The position numbers and the translations under genes were made by a program. Source: Aquihabitans sp. G128 (lineage in GTDB: Bacteria > Actinomycetota > Acidimicrobiia > Acidimicrobiales > Iamiaceae). Taken from it: DNA of 64,000 nucleotides. Below, piece after piece: positions 12,007-20,375 of this stretch. The notes beneath the pieces are model-generated. The model made no database searches, was not told the DNA's origin, and worked only from the letters and a program-made list of their open reading frames with translations. How positions within the stretch are numbered: the first letter of the stretch is position 1; each line of letters opens with the position of its first letter. Where the stretch lies: NCBI RefSeq assembly GCF_019048865.1, contig NZ_CP077604.1, positions 2,542,001-2,606,000 on the forward strand. Reading direction: 5' to 3'.

Positions 12007-13187
12007 CGCAGGACGATCCGGGTCCAGGCCTCGGTCCACCCGTCCCGTCCGGCCTCGATCTCGGCCGGCGTGAGGGTCAGCGGGTGGTCGATGGGGGTGC
12101 GGTTGGCGGCGAACGCCTCGGGCACCTTCGCCGTGCGGTTCACCGGCTCCACGAACATGTTGAGCGGGATGTCCTCCTGGAACCGGCGCGACAGGAGGTA
12201 GTCGACGAGCTTGGCGGCGGCCTCGGGGTGGTCGGTGCCGCGGAGGACCCCGGCGAACTCCACCTGGCGGAAGCAGGCGTCGGCCACCACGCCGATGGCC
12301 GGCGTGGTGCGGGGCGGGTCCGAGTAGACGACGTCGGCCACCGGGCTGGTGGCGTAGGAGGTCACGATCGAGCGCTTGCCGGTGCCCGACCCGAACGAGC
12401 CCTCGTAGGCCTCCTCCCAGCCGGGATCGACCTTGACGCCGTTGGCGCGGAGGTCCTTCCAGTACTGCTGCCACCCGTCCTCGCCGTACGTGGAGATGGT
12501 GGCGAGGAGGAAGGCGAACCCCGGCGACGAGGTCTCCGGGTTCTCGGTCACGAAGTCGTCGGCGAAGGCGGGCTTCGTGAGGTCGTCGAGGCCCGTCGGC
12601 GCCGCGCCGGCCTTCGGGAAGGCCTGCTTCGAGTAGTTCAGGCAGACGTCGCCGACGTCGATGGGCGTGGCGAGGTGGTCCGGGGCGAGCTGGTTCGCCC
12701 GGTCCACCTGGGCCAGGGCCTTCGGTGCGTAGGGCGTGAAGAGCCCGGCCTTGGTCCCACGGCACAGGAACGTGGTGTCGATCCCGAAGAGGACGTCGGC
12801 CACCGGCTTGCCCGCGGTGAGCACCGACTGGCTCACCAGGGTGCCGGCGTCGCCGCTGGTGAGCAGCTTCACCGTGATGCCCGTGGCCTTCGTGAACGGC
12901 TCGAAGATGCCCTTGGAGGTGGCGAAGGAGTCGTGGGTGACCAGGGTGATGGTGGTGCCCGACGTGTCGGCGTCGGCCACCGACCTCGCGCTGATGGCGG
13001 CCGGGACGTCGTCGGGCCGGCACGCGGCGGCGCCCGTCGCCCCGCTCTTCGACCCGCCGACGGGAGCCGACGACGGGTCGCTGGTGCAGCCGGCGAAGGC
13101 GGCGGCCAGGGCGACCACCGCCACGAAGGTCGGCACGGCGCGCCGCCGACGGCGCGACGACGAGGTGGATGGCACGGACACGGTCAT
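12003..13187 (-). CDS. Thiamine-type ABC transporter substrate-binding lipoprotein
   Basis: A 394-residue periplasmic-type binding protein. It starts with a basic segment (SRRRRR), a hydrophobic stretch, and a lipobox ending in AFAGC near residue 34, so it should be a lipid-anchored surface protein. The body matches the ThiB/TbpA group: TTITLVTHDSFATSKGIFEPFTKATG, then VADVLFGIDTTFLCR, and the C-terminal PLNMFVEP...VPEAF segment typical of this family. It is the first gene of the importer operon and lies 8 nt downstream of the TPP riboswitch. The ligand is probably thiamine, its phosphates or a precursor. Confidence 0.92.
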   Translation of the reverse strand: MTVSVPSTSSSRRRRRAVPTFVAVVALAAAFAGCTSDPSSAPVGGSKSGATGAAACRPDDVPAAISARSVADADTSGTTITLVTHDSFATSKGIFEPFTKATGITVKLLTSGDAGTLVSQSVLTAGKPVADVLFGIDTTFLCRGTKAGLFTPYAPKALAQVDRANQLAPDHLATPIDVGDVCLNYSKQAFPKAGAAPTGLDDLTKPAFADDFVTENPETSSPGFAFLLATISTYGEDGWQQYWKDLRANGVKVDPGWEEAYEGSFGSGTGKRSIVTSYATSPVADVVYSDPPRTTPAIGVVADACFRQVEFAGVLRGTDHPEAAAKLVDYLLSRRFQEDIPLNMFVEPVNRTAKVPEAFAANRTPIDHPLTLTPAEIEAGRDGWTEAWTRIVLR

Positions 13188-13194
13188 GAGCTAC

Positions 13195-13292
13195 CTCCGC
13201 TGGCATTACCCAGATCAGGTTCTCGGGTCGACGGCGAGGGCCTTGCAGCCAGCCGTCCTCTCAGCCCGATCGCTCTCGAGCTCCCCGGATTC
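13195..13292 (-). promoter_or_regulatory. TPP riboswitch (THI element)
   Basis: Read on the minus strand, the element has the conserved CTGAGAGG of the first sensor arm and the hallmark CTGATCTGGGTAATGCCAGC of the 3' arm, with a variable stem between them. It is followed within a few bases by the start region of the binding-protein gene. A close aptamer-to-start distance suggests control of translation initiation. I see no U-tract terminator. Confidence 0.95.
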
Positions 13293-13306
13293 GGTTGTCG
13301 CCGCCG

Positions 13307-13312
13307 ACCCTA
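13307..13312 (-). promoter_or_regulatory. -10-like hexamer TAGGGT before the TPP riboswitch
   Basis: TAGGGT on the minus strand would start the transcript a few bases before the aptamer. All four riboswitches in the window have a TAnnnT hexamer in this position. Confidence 0.5.
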
Positions 13313-13327
13313 CCCGCAGCCCGGCCG

Positions 13328-14005
13328 TCAGCCGAGGGCGTCGAGGGCCGGGTCGTGGACCGTGCGGAGGGTGGCCTCCAGGTGGGTGGCCTGGGTGGTG
13401 GTCGCGGTGCGGATCCAGGCCACCGCGCAGCCGTCGATCCAGGCATCGAGGCGAGCCACGTCGTCCGGGTCCAGGTGGGCCAGGCCGCCCTCGGCGTCGA
13501 GGCCGAACCCGAGGTGCTCGGCGACCGCGGCGCGGAACGGGCTGCGGGTCAGGTCGGCGTCGCCGCGCAGCGCATCGCCGCCGACGCGGGCCCGGAGGCC
13601 CCGCTTGCCGACCGCCCGACCGAGGTGGATCGGCACCCCTCCACGGAACCAGGCGTAGGCACCGGGACCGGTCGGCAACGTGGCTCGGGCCAGCTGGTCG
13701 GCCTGGACCCGATCGGCCGCCACGAGGGTGGCCCAGGGCGAACCGGTCGGCAGCTCGGGGAGCGGTTCGGCACCGGCGCCCGCTGCGGCGGGCCCGGCCG
13801 CCAACCCGGTGTCGGCGCCCGCCGCCTGCAGGAGCACGGCGGCCAGCCCGGCCACCGCATCGATCGGCACCAGCAGGGGCGGCAGCACGTCGCCCTCGAT
13901 GCCCAGCTCCAGCACCACCACGGCGTCGCCCGCCACCTCGGCCCGCCAGGCCTCGACCGTGGTCACGGGCACCGCAGCCCGGGTCAGCGCCTCGTCGTCA
14001 GCCAT
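13328..14005 (-). CDS. GIY-YIG-like nuclease family protein
   Basis: A 225-residue protein. The C-terminal half carries GPGAYAWFRGGVPIHLGRAVG, which fits a GIY-YIG core in the variant form G-A-Y...H-L-G, followed by RGLRARVGGDALRGDADLTRSPFRAAVAEHLGF and a helix ending ATHLEATLRTVHDP that could supply the metal-binding Glu. The N-terminal half (residues 1-105) is of unknown type. The ATG at 14005 lies 6 nt after a TACGGT hexamer, so the mRNA may be leaderless. The catalytic Tyr/Arg set is only partly clear, so activity is uncertain. Confidence 0.65.
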   Translation of the reverse strand: MADDEALTRAAVPVTTVEAWRAEVAGDAVVVLELGIEGDVLPPLLVPIDAVAGLAAVLLQAAGADTGLAAGPAAAGAGAEPLPELPTGSPWATLVAADRVQADQLARATLPTGPGAYAWFRGGVPIHLGRAVGKRGLRARVGGDALRGDADLTRSPFRAAVAEHLGFGLDAEGGLAHLDPDDVARLDAWIDGCAVAWIRTATTTQATHLEATLRTVHDPALDALG

Positions 14006-14011
14006 GCCGGC

Positions 14012-14017
14012 ACCGTA
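14012..14017 (-). promoter_or_regulatory. -10-like hexamer TACGGT, leaderless GIY-YIG gene
   Basis: TACGGT on the minus strand ends 6 nt before the ATG at 14005. No Shine-Dalgarno is visible. Confidence 0.4.
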
Positions 14018-14125
14018 GGCGCCGCCCGGGCCCGGGCCGGCTGGCGGCTGGTCGAGGTCTTCCCCACCGACCCGGTCGCCGCTGCGCTCGCGCTCGGTGC
14101 CCGAGCGGCCCGACCGGCCGCTGGC

Positions 14126-14131
14126 TAGGGT
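14126..14131 (+). promoter_or_regulatory. -10-like hexamer TAGGGT before the LLM oxidoreductase
   Basis: TAGGGT sits 55 nt before the ATG at 14186 and 8 nt before a perfect palindrome, so the palindrome would overlap the transcription start. Confidence 0.4.
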
Positions 14132-14139
14132 CCGCTCGA

Positions 14140-14160
14140 GACCTGACGGGTCGTCAGGTC
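14140..14160. promoter_or_regulatory. Palindromic operator, GACCTGAC-5-GTCAGGTC
   Basis: A perfect 8-bp inverted repeat with a 5-bp centre (GGGTC), placed between the -10 hexamer and the start of the LLM oxidoreductase. Its symmetry and the TGAC...GTCA core are typical of TetR-family or FadR-like operators. No such regulator gene is adjacent. Confidence 0.6.
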
Positions 14161-14185
14161 CACGCGCCGGCCAAGGGGACAGGGC

Positions 14186-15325
14186 ATGGAGTTCGGGATC
14201 TTCAACGGGGCGTACGTGCCCGCATCGATGACCGAGGCCGAGGGGCCCGCCGCCGAGGTGCGCCGGTTCAAAGAGGAGCTCGAGTGGGTGAAGGCGGCCG
14301 ACCGGTCGGGCTTCAAGTACCTCTGGGCCACCGAGCACCACTTCCTCGAGGAGTACTCGCACCTCTCGGCCAACGAGAGCTTCCTCGGCTACTGCGCCGC
14401 CATCACCGGGCGCATCCACCTCGGCTCGGGGATCATGAACGTCACGCCCCCGGTGAACCACCCGGCCCGGGTCGCCGAGCGGGCGGCCATGCTCGACATC
14501 CTCAGCGACGGCCGCTTCGAGCTGGGCATGGGCCGGGGCTCCTCCACCACCGAGCAGGCCGGCTTCGGCATCACCGACCCCGAGCTGACCAAGGCCATGT
14601 TCGACGAGACGGTCCCCGAGATCGTCAAGATGTGGCGGCCCGGCACCTACCCCGGCTTCGACGGGCAGTTCTTCACCATGCCGGCCCGCAACGTGCTCCC
14701 CAAGCCGGCGCACCTCCCGCACCCGCCGCTCTGGGTGGCGGCCGGCAGCCCGTCGACGTTCGAGAAGGCGGCCCGCATGGGCGTCGGCGTCCTGTGCTTC
14801 ACCACCGGCCTGGCCGAGGACCTGGCCCCGCTGGTGGCCACCTACAAGCGGCTCATCGGCGACGCCGAGCCGGTGGGCGCCTACGTCAACGACAACGTGA
14901 TGGTGACCTCCAGCATGCTCTGCCTGGAGGACGGGGCGCGGGCCCGGCGGATCATGGGCGACGCCCGCGGCCACTACCACAAGAGCCTCCTGTTCCGGTA
15001 CCTCGACACGTTCCCGAAGCCCGCGGGCACGCCCACCTGGCCCGAGCTGTGCCCGCCCTACACCTCCGAGGAGATGGACCTCGCAGTCGAGCTGGGCGAG
15101 TGGGCCATCGGTGACCCCGACGAGTGCCGGCGGGTGGTCCAGAAGTTCGCCGACATCGGGGCCGACCAGCTCAGCTTCGGCATGCTGTCGTCGGAGGTGC
15201 CGATCGACGTGGTCATCGAGGCCACCGAGCTGTTCGGGCGCGAGGTCATCCCCCAGTTCGACACCGATCCCCAGCACCGCAGCGACCGCCTCCGCCAGCA
15301 GGCGCTGGCCACCGCCGCCGACTGA
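14186..15325 (+). CDS. LLM-class flavin-dependent oxidoreductase (luciferase-like)
   Basis: A 379-residue TIM-barrel monooxygenase of the bacterial luciferase family, using reduced flavin supplied by a partner. It starts MEFGIFNGAYVP, then has YLWATEHHFLEEYSHL, a common LLM motif, LGSGIMNVTPPVNHPARVAERAAMLD, and ELGMGRGSS for phosphate binding. The ATG at 14186 follows a purine-rich AGGGGAC. The gene stands alone behind a palindromic operator, so its expression is probably induced by the substrate of a distant repressor. The substrate cannot be told from sequence. Confidence 0.9.
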   Translation: MEFGIFNGAYVPASMTEAEGPAAEVRRFKEELEWVKAADRSGFKYLWATEHHFLEEYSHLSANESFLGYCAAITGRIHLGSGIMNVTPPVNHPARVAERAAMLDILSDGRFELGMGRGSSTTEQAGFGITDPELTKAMFDETVPEIVKMWRPGTYPGFDGQFFTMPARNVLPKPAHLPHPPLWVAAGSPSTFEKAARMGVGVLCFTTGLAEDLAPLVATYKRLIGDAEPVGAYVNDNVMVTSSMLCLEDGARARRIMGDARGHYHKSLLFRYLDTFPKPAGTPTWPELCPPYTSEEMDLAVELGEWAIGDPDECRRVVQKFADIGADQLSFGMLSSEVPIDVVIEATELFGREVIPQFDTDPQHRSDRLRQQALATAAD

Positions 15326-15333
15326 CCCTCCCG

Positions 15334-16794
15334 CTACCGGGCGCCCGTCCAGACCTGGGGGCGGCGGTCGGCCCAGGGCGCGGCCTGCTCCAGCTGGGCG
15401 GCGATGCGGATGAGCACGTCCTCGCGCGCCGGGGCCGACACCAGCTGCACGCCGATGGGCAGGCCCTCGGCGCTCTGGTGCAGCGGCAGCGAGATGCCGG
15501 GCTGGCCGGTGATGTTGAACGGGGCGGTGAAGGTGACGATCGGCGTCGACCGGAACACGCCGGCCAGCGGGTTGTCGGGGGTGGCGCCGAACTGGCCGAG
15601 GGTGGGCGGCAGCTCGGGGATGGTGGGCGTGAGCAGCAGGTCGAAGCCGTCGACCTCCCACCAGGCCACCGTCGCCCGGGTCATGGCGTGGAGGCCGTCG
15701 AGGGCGGCGAGGTAGGCGCTGGCGGTCACGGCGCGGCCGCCCTCGGCGATGGCCCAGGTGCCGGGCTCGAAGCCGTCCTCGGTGAGCGGGGCGCCCACCA
15801 GCTCGGCCAGGTGGTCGAGCTCACGGGCCACCCAGGCGCTGTAGGTGACGAGGAAGTTGGCCACGTGGCCCGGGTCGTCGAACGACGACGGGTAGGCCTG
15901 CTCCACGCGGTGGCCGAGGGACTCGAGCAGCGTCGCGGTGGCCTCGGTGGCCGCCTCGACCTGGGGGTCGGTCACGAACGAGCCGTCGGGCGGCTGGGCC
16001 ACCCAGCCGATGCGCAGGCTGCCGGGGTCGGCGCCCACCTCGGCGGCGTACGGCCGAGCCGGGGGCGGCGCCCAGTACGGGTCGCCCACGCCGGGGCCGG
16101 CCACCGCGTCGAGGATGGCGGCGGTGTCGCGCACGGTGTGGGTGACGGCCAGCCGGGTGACGAGGCCGGCCCAGGCCTCACCGAGCTCGGGGCCCAGGGA
16201 GCTGCGGCCCCGGGTGGGCTTGAGGCCGACGAGGCCGCACTCGGCGGCCGGGATGCGGATCGACCCGCCGCCGTCGCCGGCGTGGGCCATGGGCACGATG
16301 CCGGCGGCGGTGGCGGCAGCCGAGCCGCCGCTGGACCCGCCGGTGGAGCGGGTGGGGTCCCACGGGTTGCGGCTCGGCCCGTGGGACAGCGGCTCGGTGG
16401 TGGTCACCAGCCCGAGCTCCGGCGTGTTGGTGCGACCGATGACGATCAGCCCCGCGTCGCGGAACCGGGTGGTGAGCTCGGAGTCGGTGGTGGCCACGTA
16501 GCCGTGGTCCTTGAGGAACCGGGTCCCGGCGTGCAGCGGCTCGCCGGCTGCGGTCCCGTCGAGGTCCTTGAGCACGAAGGGCACGCCGGCGAAGGGGGCA
16601 TCGCCCGACACCGCAGCGGCCTCCTCCAGGGCCCGCTCGTAGCGGGGGTGGATGATGGCGTTCAGCTCGCCGTTGACCGCCTCGGCCCGGTCGATCGCGG
16701 CCTGGACCAGTTCGGTGGCGGTGACCTCGCCGGCGCGGACCAGGGCGGCCTGGTCGGTGGCGTCGAGGGCGGCAACGTCGGACAGATCGGTCAT
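15334..16794 (-). CDS. Amidase (amidase signature family)
   Basis: A 486-residue amidase signature hydrolase with the complete catalytic triad: Lys76 in VLKD, the cis-Ser155 in GGSSGG, and the nucleophile Ser179 in [11 protein letters not shown]. Members hydrolyse carboxamides; the specific substrate is unknown. It has no GatC or GatB neighbour, so it is not GatA of the tRNA pathway. The ATG at 16794 lies 7 nt after a TACGGT hexamer. It converges with the oxidoreductase, leaving only 8 nt between stops. Confidence 0.92.
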   Translation of the reverse strand: MTDLSDVAALDATDQAALVRAGEVTATELVQAAIDRAEAVNGELNAIIHPRYERALEEAAAVSGDAPFAGVPFVLKDLDGTAAGEPLHAGTRFLKDHGYVATTDSELTTRFRDAGLIVIGRTNTPELGLVTTTEPLSHGPSRNPWDPTRSTGGSSGGSAAATAAGIVPMAHAGDGGGSIRIPAAECGLVGLKPTRGRSSLGPELGEAWAGLVTRLAVTHTVRDTAAILDAVAGPGVGDPYWAPPPARPYAAEVGADPGSLRIGWVAQPPDGSFVTDPQVEAATEATATLLESLGHRVEQAYPSSFDDPGHVANFLVTYSAWVARELDHLAELVGAPLTEDGFEPGTWAIAEGGRAVTASAYLAALDGLHAMTRATVAWWEVDGFDLLLTPTIPELPPTLGQFGATPDNPLAGVFRSTPIVTFTAPFNITGQPGISLPLHQSAEGLPIGVQLVSAPAREDVLIRIAAQLEQAAPWADRRPQVWTGAR

Positions 16795-16801
16795 GGCGGG
16801 G

Positions 16802-16807
16802 ACCGTA
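16802..16807 (-). promoter_or_regulatory. -10-like hexamer TACGGT, leaderless amidase
   Basis: TACGGT on the minus strand ends 7 nt before the ATG at 16794. Confidence 0.4.
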
Positions 16808-16835
16808 GCCCTGTCCGGTTCGCCGGGGACGGCCG

Positions 16836-17816
16836 TCAGGTGAGGCGGGCGGCGACGGCTTCGGTGATGCAGGCGAGGGTGTCGGCCATGGCCCGCTCCC
16901 GGCCGAACTCGGCCACCAGGCTCACGGCATCGCAGCGGTCGCCGACACCGTCGAACACCTCGCCGGCCACCACCAGCACCGGCACCCCGAACTCGGCGGC
17001 CAGGTCGACCATGCCGCCCACCACCTTGCCGTGGAACGACGCCTCGTCGACGAAGCCCTCGCCGGTGACCACCAGGTCGGACTCCTCGATGGCGCTGGCC
17101 AGGTCGAGCTCGTCGGCGATCAGCTCGAAGCCCGACTCGATGGTGGCGCCGACGGCCGCGAGGCCGCCGGCCAGCCCGCCCGCCGCGCCGGCGCCGGGCA
17201 GGGTCGTGACGTCGACGCCGTGGTCCTCCAGGTACACCTGGGCCAAGCGCTCGAGACGGCGCCGGAGCAGCTCGACCTGGCTGGCGGTGGCGCCCTTCTG
17301 GGCGCCGAACACGTCGGCCGCCTCCAGGAACGCGGTGTGCACGTCGACCGCCGCCACCAGCTCGACGCCCTTGAGCCGGGCGGCGGGGAACAGGGCCCGG
17401 AGCGCGGCCAGGCCGCCGTCGGTGGTGGCCGACCCGCCGTGGCCCACGAAGATGCGCTTCGCCCCGGCGTCGAGGGCGGCGACGATCAGCTCGCCGGTGC
17501 CGGCGGTCGACGCGGCGATGGGGTCGTTGCCCTCGGCGCCGCCCACCAGCGCCAGCCCCGACGCCTGGGCCATCTCGATGACCGCCAGGCGACCGGCGTG
17601 GCGCCAGCCGGCCTCCACCGCGCCGCCCAGCGGGCCGGTGACGGTGGTGGTGCGGTTGGCGCCGCCGAAGACCTCGAGGAAGCCCTCGCCGCCGTCGCTC
17701 ATGGGCACCGAGCGGGTGGTGGCACCCACGGTCCGACCGGCGGCGTCGACCGCGCCGGCCACCTCGGCGGCGGTGGCGGTGCCACGGAACTTGTCGGGGG
17801 CGGCCAGGATGCGCAC
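16836..17816 (-). CDS. glxK: Glycerate kinase (GK-II/GlxK family)
   Basis: A 326-residue kinase that phosphorylates glycerate to 2-phosphoglycerate. Typical motifs are the start VRILAAPDKFRGTATA, MSDGGEGF, IEMAQASGLAL, GTGELI and VGHGGSATTDGG, then VVTGEGFVDEASFHGKV. I chose the GTG at 17816 because family members begin MRIL/MRVL-APDKF; an upstream ATG at 17843 would add nine residues. No glyoxylate pathway genes are adjacent. Confidence 0.92.
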   Translation of the reverse strand: MRILAAPDKFRGTATAAEVAGAVDAAGRTVGATTRSVPMSDGGEGFLEVFGGANRTTTVTGPLGGAVEAGWRHAGRLAVIEMAQASGLALVGGAEGNDPIAASTAGTGELIVAALDAGAKRIFVGHGGSATTDGGLAALRALFPAARLKGVELVAAVDVHTAFLEAADVFGAQKGATASQVELLRRRLERLAQVYLEDHGVDVTTLPGAGAAGGLAGGLAAVGATIESGFELIADELDLASAIEESDLVVTGEGFVDEASFHGKVVGGMVDLAAEFGVPVLVVAGEVFDGVGDRCDAVSLVAEFGRERAMADTLACITEAVAARLT

Positions 17817-17899
17817 CCGACCATGGTGCCCGACGCCGGGCATGGTGCGGTCACGGCGGGGGCAGGTCCGGTGCGTTCCCCCACCCCGAGGAGGCCGCC

Positions 17900-18166
17900 A
17901 TGGCCAAGGACCACGGACCCACCGTCAAGGACGACGACCAGTACGAGGCGCTGCGCAAGGGGGGCGCCAGCAAGGAGAAGGCCGCCCGCATCGCCAACGC
18001 CTCGGCGGCCCAGGGGCGCTCCACGGTGGCCCGCCGGGGCGGCGAGCACGGCGACTACGACGACTGGACCAAGGACGAGCTGCTCGCCCGGGCCCGCGAG
18101 CTCGAGGTCGACGGCCGGTCGAAGATGGACAAGGCCGAGCTCATCGACGCCCTCCGCGACCGCTGA
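17900..18166 (+). CDS. Small Rho-N-domain-like protein (DUF7218 type)
   Basis: An 88-residue basic/acidic protein. The first half, MAKDHGPTVKDDDQYEALRKGG, followed by SKEKAARIANA, is the conserved start of a small family widespread in Actinobacteria. The second half, WTKDELLARARELEVDGRSKMDKAELIDAL, resembles the helix-extended-loop-helix of the Rho N-terminal/SAP-like domain, which binds nucleic acids. A GAGGAGG ribosome-binding site lies 5 nt before the ATG. It converges with otsA. Its function is not known. Confidence 0.85.
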   Translation: MAKDHGPTVKDDDQYEALRKGGASKEKAARIANASAAQGRSTVARRGGEHGDYDDWTKDELLARARELEVDGRSKMDKAELIDALRDR

Positions 18167-18179
18167 CGGACGAGCGCGG

Positions 18180-19559
18180 CTAGCCGGCCGCCGCGAGCTG
18201 GTCGGCGAGCCACGTCGCCGGGGTCCGCGCCAGCGACGCCGCCCGCAGGGCACCAGCCCGGCGCCGCCGCTCGTCGGGCGGCGCATCGAGCGCATCGGCC
18301 AGCGCCTGGGCCGTGGCGCCCACGTCGAACGGGTCGGCCCGCCACGCGGCGACGCCCAGCTCGTCCCACGCCCCGGCCTCGGGTGACAGCACCAGCTGGC
18401 CGTCGCGCTGGTTCACGAGCATCGCCTCCTTCGCCACCAGGTTCAGCCCGTCGCGGATGGGGTTGACCAGCACCACGTCGGCCCGGGCGAGCGCCGCCAT
18501 GGAACGGGGGTAGTCGTCGTGGGGGTCGTACGCGATGGGCTCCCAGGTGTCGGTGCCGAACCGGGCGTTGATCTGCGCCACCCGGCGAGACACGGCCTCG
18601 CGGTAGCGGTCGTAGGCCGTCACGCCCGCCCGGGACGGGTACACGTAGGCCCCGAACACCACCCGACCGTGGCGCTCGGGCTCCGCCTCCAGGAGGGCGG
18701 CGTAGGCGTCGAAGCCCCGCAGCACGTTCTTCGAGAGCTCGATGCGGTCGACCCGCACGATGAAGGAGCGGTCGCCCACCAGCTCGTCGAGCTCGGCCGC
18801 CGCGGCCTGCGACGCCGGCGCGGCGATGGTGCCGGCCAGGTCGTCGGCGTCGGGGCCCAGCGGGGTGACGAAGCAGGCCGGCGCCCCGATCCCGGCGTCG
18901 GTGCAGCAGGCCCGGAAGTCGTCGGCCCAGCGAGCGGTGTGGAACCCGCAGGCGTGGTGCGCCGCCAGGCCGGCCACCAGCTCGCGCCGGGCGGCGTCGG
19001 GGAGGGTGCGCAGCCACAGCGGCGTGGCGAAGGGCGTGTGGGAGAAGTGGACCAGGCGGAGGTCAGGGCGACGGCGGCGCAGCCTGGGCGCCATCAGGCA
19101 CAGGTGGTAGTCCTGCACCAGCACGACGGCGCCGTGCGGCGCGTCGTCGGCCACCGCGTCGGCGAACGCCTCGTTCACCTGCCGGTGGGCGGCCCACGGC
19201 CCATCCACCCAGCCCGGCTCCCACGCCGGCTCGTACACCGGGTCGAACAGGCCGTGGTGGGCGAACCACAGGGCCTCGTTGCACACCGTGTCGTAGTGGG
19301 CCTTGAACGTGGGCGGGTCGAAGGCGAGCAGACGGATGCGGAAGCCCTCGGCCGTGGTGGGGCCCTGGGCGGCCACCACGGCGTCGCCGTCGGACATGGC
19401 GGCCGCCACCCACAGCGTGCTGGTGCCCCGCACCAGGGGACCGAGGCCCGAGACCAGGCCGCCGGCCCCGCGCTTGGCCACCGGCGAGCCGGCGTCGTCG
19501 AGGCCGAACGACACGGGGCCGCGGTTCGAGACGATCACGATCGGTCGCTCACTGGCCAT
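18180..19559 (-). CDS. otsA: Alpha,alpha-trehalose-phosphate synthase (GT20)
   Basis: About 459 residues; makes trehalose 6-phosphate from a nucleoside-diphosphate glucose and glucose 6-phosphate. GT20 marks are VIVSNRGPVSF at the start, KRGAGGLVSGL, VQDYHLCLMAPRLR, HFSHTPFATPLWLRTLP, VDRIELSKNVLRGFDAY and the late DGLNLVAKEAMLVNQ. The ATG at 19559 lies 7 nt after TAGGGT; a GTG three codons upstream is possible. It follows otsB on the same strand by 51 nt, and the pair forms the OtsAB route for trehalose, used against osmotic and desiccation stress. Confidence 0.95.
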   Translation of the reverse strand: MASERPIVIVSNRGPVSFGLDDAGSPVAKRGAGGLVSGLGPLVRGTSTLWVAAAMSDGDAVVAAQGPTTAEGFRIRLLAFDPPTFKAHYDTVCNEALWFAHHGLFDPVYEPAWEPGWVDGPWAAHRQVNEAFADAVADDAPHGAVVLVQDYHLCLMAPRLRRRRPDLRLVHFSHTPFATPLWLRTLPDAARRELVAGLAAHHACGFHTARWADDFRACCTDAGIGAPACFVTPLGPDADDLAGTIAAPASQAAAAELDELVGDRSFIVRVDRIELSKNVLRGFDAYAALLEAEPERHGRVVFGAYVYPSRAGVTAYDRYREAVSRRVAQINARFGTDTWEPIAYDPHDDYPRSMAALARADVVLVNPIRDGLNLVAKEAMLVNQRDGQLVLSPEAGAWDELGVAAWRADPFDVGATAQALADALDAPPDERRRRAGALRAASLARTPATWLADQLAAAG

Positions 19560-19566
19560 GCGCGCC

Positions 19567-19572
19567 ACCCTA
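19567..19572 (-). promoter_or_regulatory. -10-like hexamer TAGGGT, possible internal promoter for otsA
   Basis: TAGGGT on the minus strand ends 7 nt before the otsA ATG, suggesting a separate leaderless otsA transcript as well as read-through from the upstream operon. Confidence 0.35.
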
Positions 19573-19610
19573 GGAGGCGGCCCCCACCAGCCCCCAGGGC
19601 CGTGGCGAGG

Positions 19611-20375
19611 TCAGGGCAGGAGCGTGCGCAGCAGCTCGACCACCCCGGCCGGACCGGGGACCACCAGATCCGCCACCGCCCGCACCTCGGGCGGCAGCTC
19701 CGGCGTCTCGACGGCCACCGAGACCGTGGCCACGCCCTCGGCGCGCAGGTCGGTCAGGGCGGCGAAGGCCGGAAGGTCGCCCAGGTCGTCGCCGGCGTAG
19801 AGCACGCCGCGTGCGCCCTCGGCCAGCTCCCGCACGGCCAGGCCCTTGTCGGACTCGACGGGCGGGTGGAGCTCGATCGACATCTTCGCCGGCCGGGCCA
19901 CGAGGCCGGTGGCGTCGGCCAGCTCGGCGGCGAGCCGGGTCACCGCGGCGGCCGCCTTCGGCCGGGCCCGGAAGTGCAGGGTGACCGAGAACCCCTTCGG
20001 CTCCACCAGGACGCCCTCGATGTCGGCGGCCTGGGCCCGGGCGACGGCGTCGGCCACGACCGGGCGCCAGGGCTCGGTGCCGACCCGGGCCCGCGCCACG
20101 CCGTCGACCTGGGACTCGAGGCCGTAGAGGCCCGAGAGCACCACCGGGCCCGGGAGCTGCGAAGCGAGGAAGGCCACCGGGCGACCCGAGACGGCGCCGA
20201 CGGTCCGGTACCGCCCGGCCAGCGCGGTGAGCACGTCGACCGCGCCCTCGACCGGGCGGGCGTCGTCGGGGCGTTCGACGATCGGCGACAGCGTGCCGTC
20301 GAAGTCGAACAGCAGGACCGTGCCGCCGGGGTCGGCGACCAGCGGGGCCAGCAGCGACGCTCGGTGCGAGGTCAG
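19611..20375 (-). CDS. otsB: Trehalose-phosphatase (HAD)
   Basis: About 254 residues; removes phosphate from trehalose 6-phosphate. HAD motif I is FDFDGTLSPI, motif II lies in GAVSGRPVAFL, motif III is KGLAVREL, and motif IV is GVLYAGDDLGDLPAF. No ATG, GTG or TTG lies between the upstream stop and motif I in this frame. The only candidate that keeps motif I is a CTG at 20375, which overlaps the stop of the preceding gene as CTGA, just as the neighbouring junctions overlap as ATGA. A CTG start by translational coupling is therefore the best reading. The alternative is a start inside the preceding gene. Confidence 0.88.
   Translation of the reverse strand: MTSHRASLLAPLVADPGGTVLLFDFDGTLSPIVERPDDARPVEGAVDVLTALAGRYRTVGAVSGRPVAFLASQLPGPVVLSGLYGLESQVDGVARARVGTEPWRPVVADAVARAQAADIEGVLVEPKGFSVTLHFRARPKAAAAVTRLAAELADATGLVARPAKMSIELHPPVESDKGLAVRELAEGARGVLYAGDDLGDLPAFAALTDLRAEGVATVSVAVETPELPPEVRAVADLVVPGPAGVVELLRTLLP

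Noticed and set aside
15124..18183. 1019-codon plus-strand ORF
   Set aside because: Shadow over the amidase and glycerate kinase on the opposite strand; those two show full catalytic motifs.
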